Assembly (NCBI RefSeq): GCF_041080835.1
Contig: NZ_CP129683.1
Location: 372,001 to 436,000, forward strand
Direction of reading: 5' to 3'
Origin: Bifidobacterium sp. WK012_4_13
GTDB lineage: Bacteria; Actinomycetota; Actinomycetes; Actinomycetales; Bifidobacteriaceae
DNA: 64,000 bases
Shown: one piece after another, positions 63,918 to 64,000 of the stretch
How the letters are laid out: every line of letters starts with the position of its first letter
How positions within the stretch are numbered: the first letter of the stretch is position 1
Position numbers and translations under genes: made by a program
Notes under the pieces: model-generated
What the model saw: only the letters and a program-made list of their open reading frames with translations
The model's database searches: none
Told to the model about the DNA's origin: nothing

Positions 63918-64000
63918 TCACCGAGCTGGCGAGCGAAGTTCGCGCAGTGCCTTGCGACGAACATCCTTCTCGAGCCGGTCTATGTACACGTGACCGTCAA
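63918..64000 (-). CDS. C-terminal fragment of an unrecognised protein, cut by window edge
   Basis: Only one minus-strand frame stays open from the right edge. It encodes about 26 residues ending before the stop at 63918-63920, with HVYIDRLEKDVRRKALREL in the middle. The charged helical end looks like real coding sequence, and the frame lies upstream of rpsB on the same strand. There is too little to name a family. Confidence 0.35.
   Translation of the reverse strand, partial: DGHVYIDRLEKDVRRKALRELRSPAR

Overview
This window is core chromosome from a high-GC Gram-positive actinobacterium, most likely Bifidobacterium or a close relative in the Bifidobacteriaceae. The evidence is a set of actinobacterial marker genes (WhiB, CarD, RbpA, an ANTAR response regulator, LytR-CpsA-Psr proteins, a WYL-type PafBC regulator, the HelY helicase), a eukaryotic-type UDP-glucose pyrophosphorylase, a TrpC-TrpB fusion, and gene orders shared with other actinobacteria. 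I see no prophage, insertion sequence, CRISPR array or rRNA operon, and no clearly foreign island. Species cannot be assigned from the sequence alone.

Layout. 0-10.8 kb: two LCP cell-wall ligase genes (the first cut by the left edge), whiB, a giant membrane glycosyltransferase, a DUF5719 protein, a degenerate metallopeptidase, a phosphomannomutase-like HAD phosphatase and ComF. 10.8-13.1 kb: an SOS-controlled umuDC operon. 13.1-20.3 kb: a two-component system, a glycogen branching enzyme gene (glgB) broken by one missing base, carD, an unusual metal-type solute-binding lipoprotein and folD. 20.4-32.4 kb: rpsA-coaE-uvrB-terC-pyk, a NUDIX gene, an odd tRNA, pdtaR and polA. 32.6-45.3 kb: Nif3-like and NUDIX genes, glgX, tRNA-Pro, UDP-glucose pyrophosphorylase, the pafBC fusion, a small membrane protein, helY, rbpA and a HAD phosphatase. 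From 45.6 kb to the right edge every gene is on the minus strand: a MerR regulator, FHA protein, DUF881-Sbp-DUF881, pgsA, hisG, hisE, rpe, lgt, trpA, trpCB, trpE, hisI, hisF, cdsA, frr, pyrH, tsf and rpsB.

How the genes fit together. Three themes recur. (1) Envelope building: LCP proteins, glycosyltransferase, lgt, pgsA, cdsA and the DUF881/Sbp membrane cluster. (2) DNA damage response: umuDC, uvrB, polA, pafBC and helY, with palindromic actinobacterial LexA boxes upstream of umuDC and, inside the end of coaE, upstream of uvrB. (3) Glycogen and central carbon: glgB (broken), glgX, UDP-glucose pyrophosphorylase, and pyk behind a LacI-type operator.

The most unusual whole-window signal is in the spacers. 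At least a dozen intergenic regions carry short degenerate tandem repeats (unit 12-20 bp, 2-5 copies), each locus with its own unrelated unit. Other points of interest are a 14-bp terminal-inverted-repeat element, a sigma-R-like promoter before rbpA, and a tRNA with an apparent CAA (leucine) anticodon but a class I short variable loop. I did not find a convincing undescribed multi-gene system; the window is mostly housekeeping.
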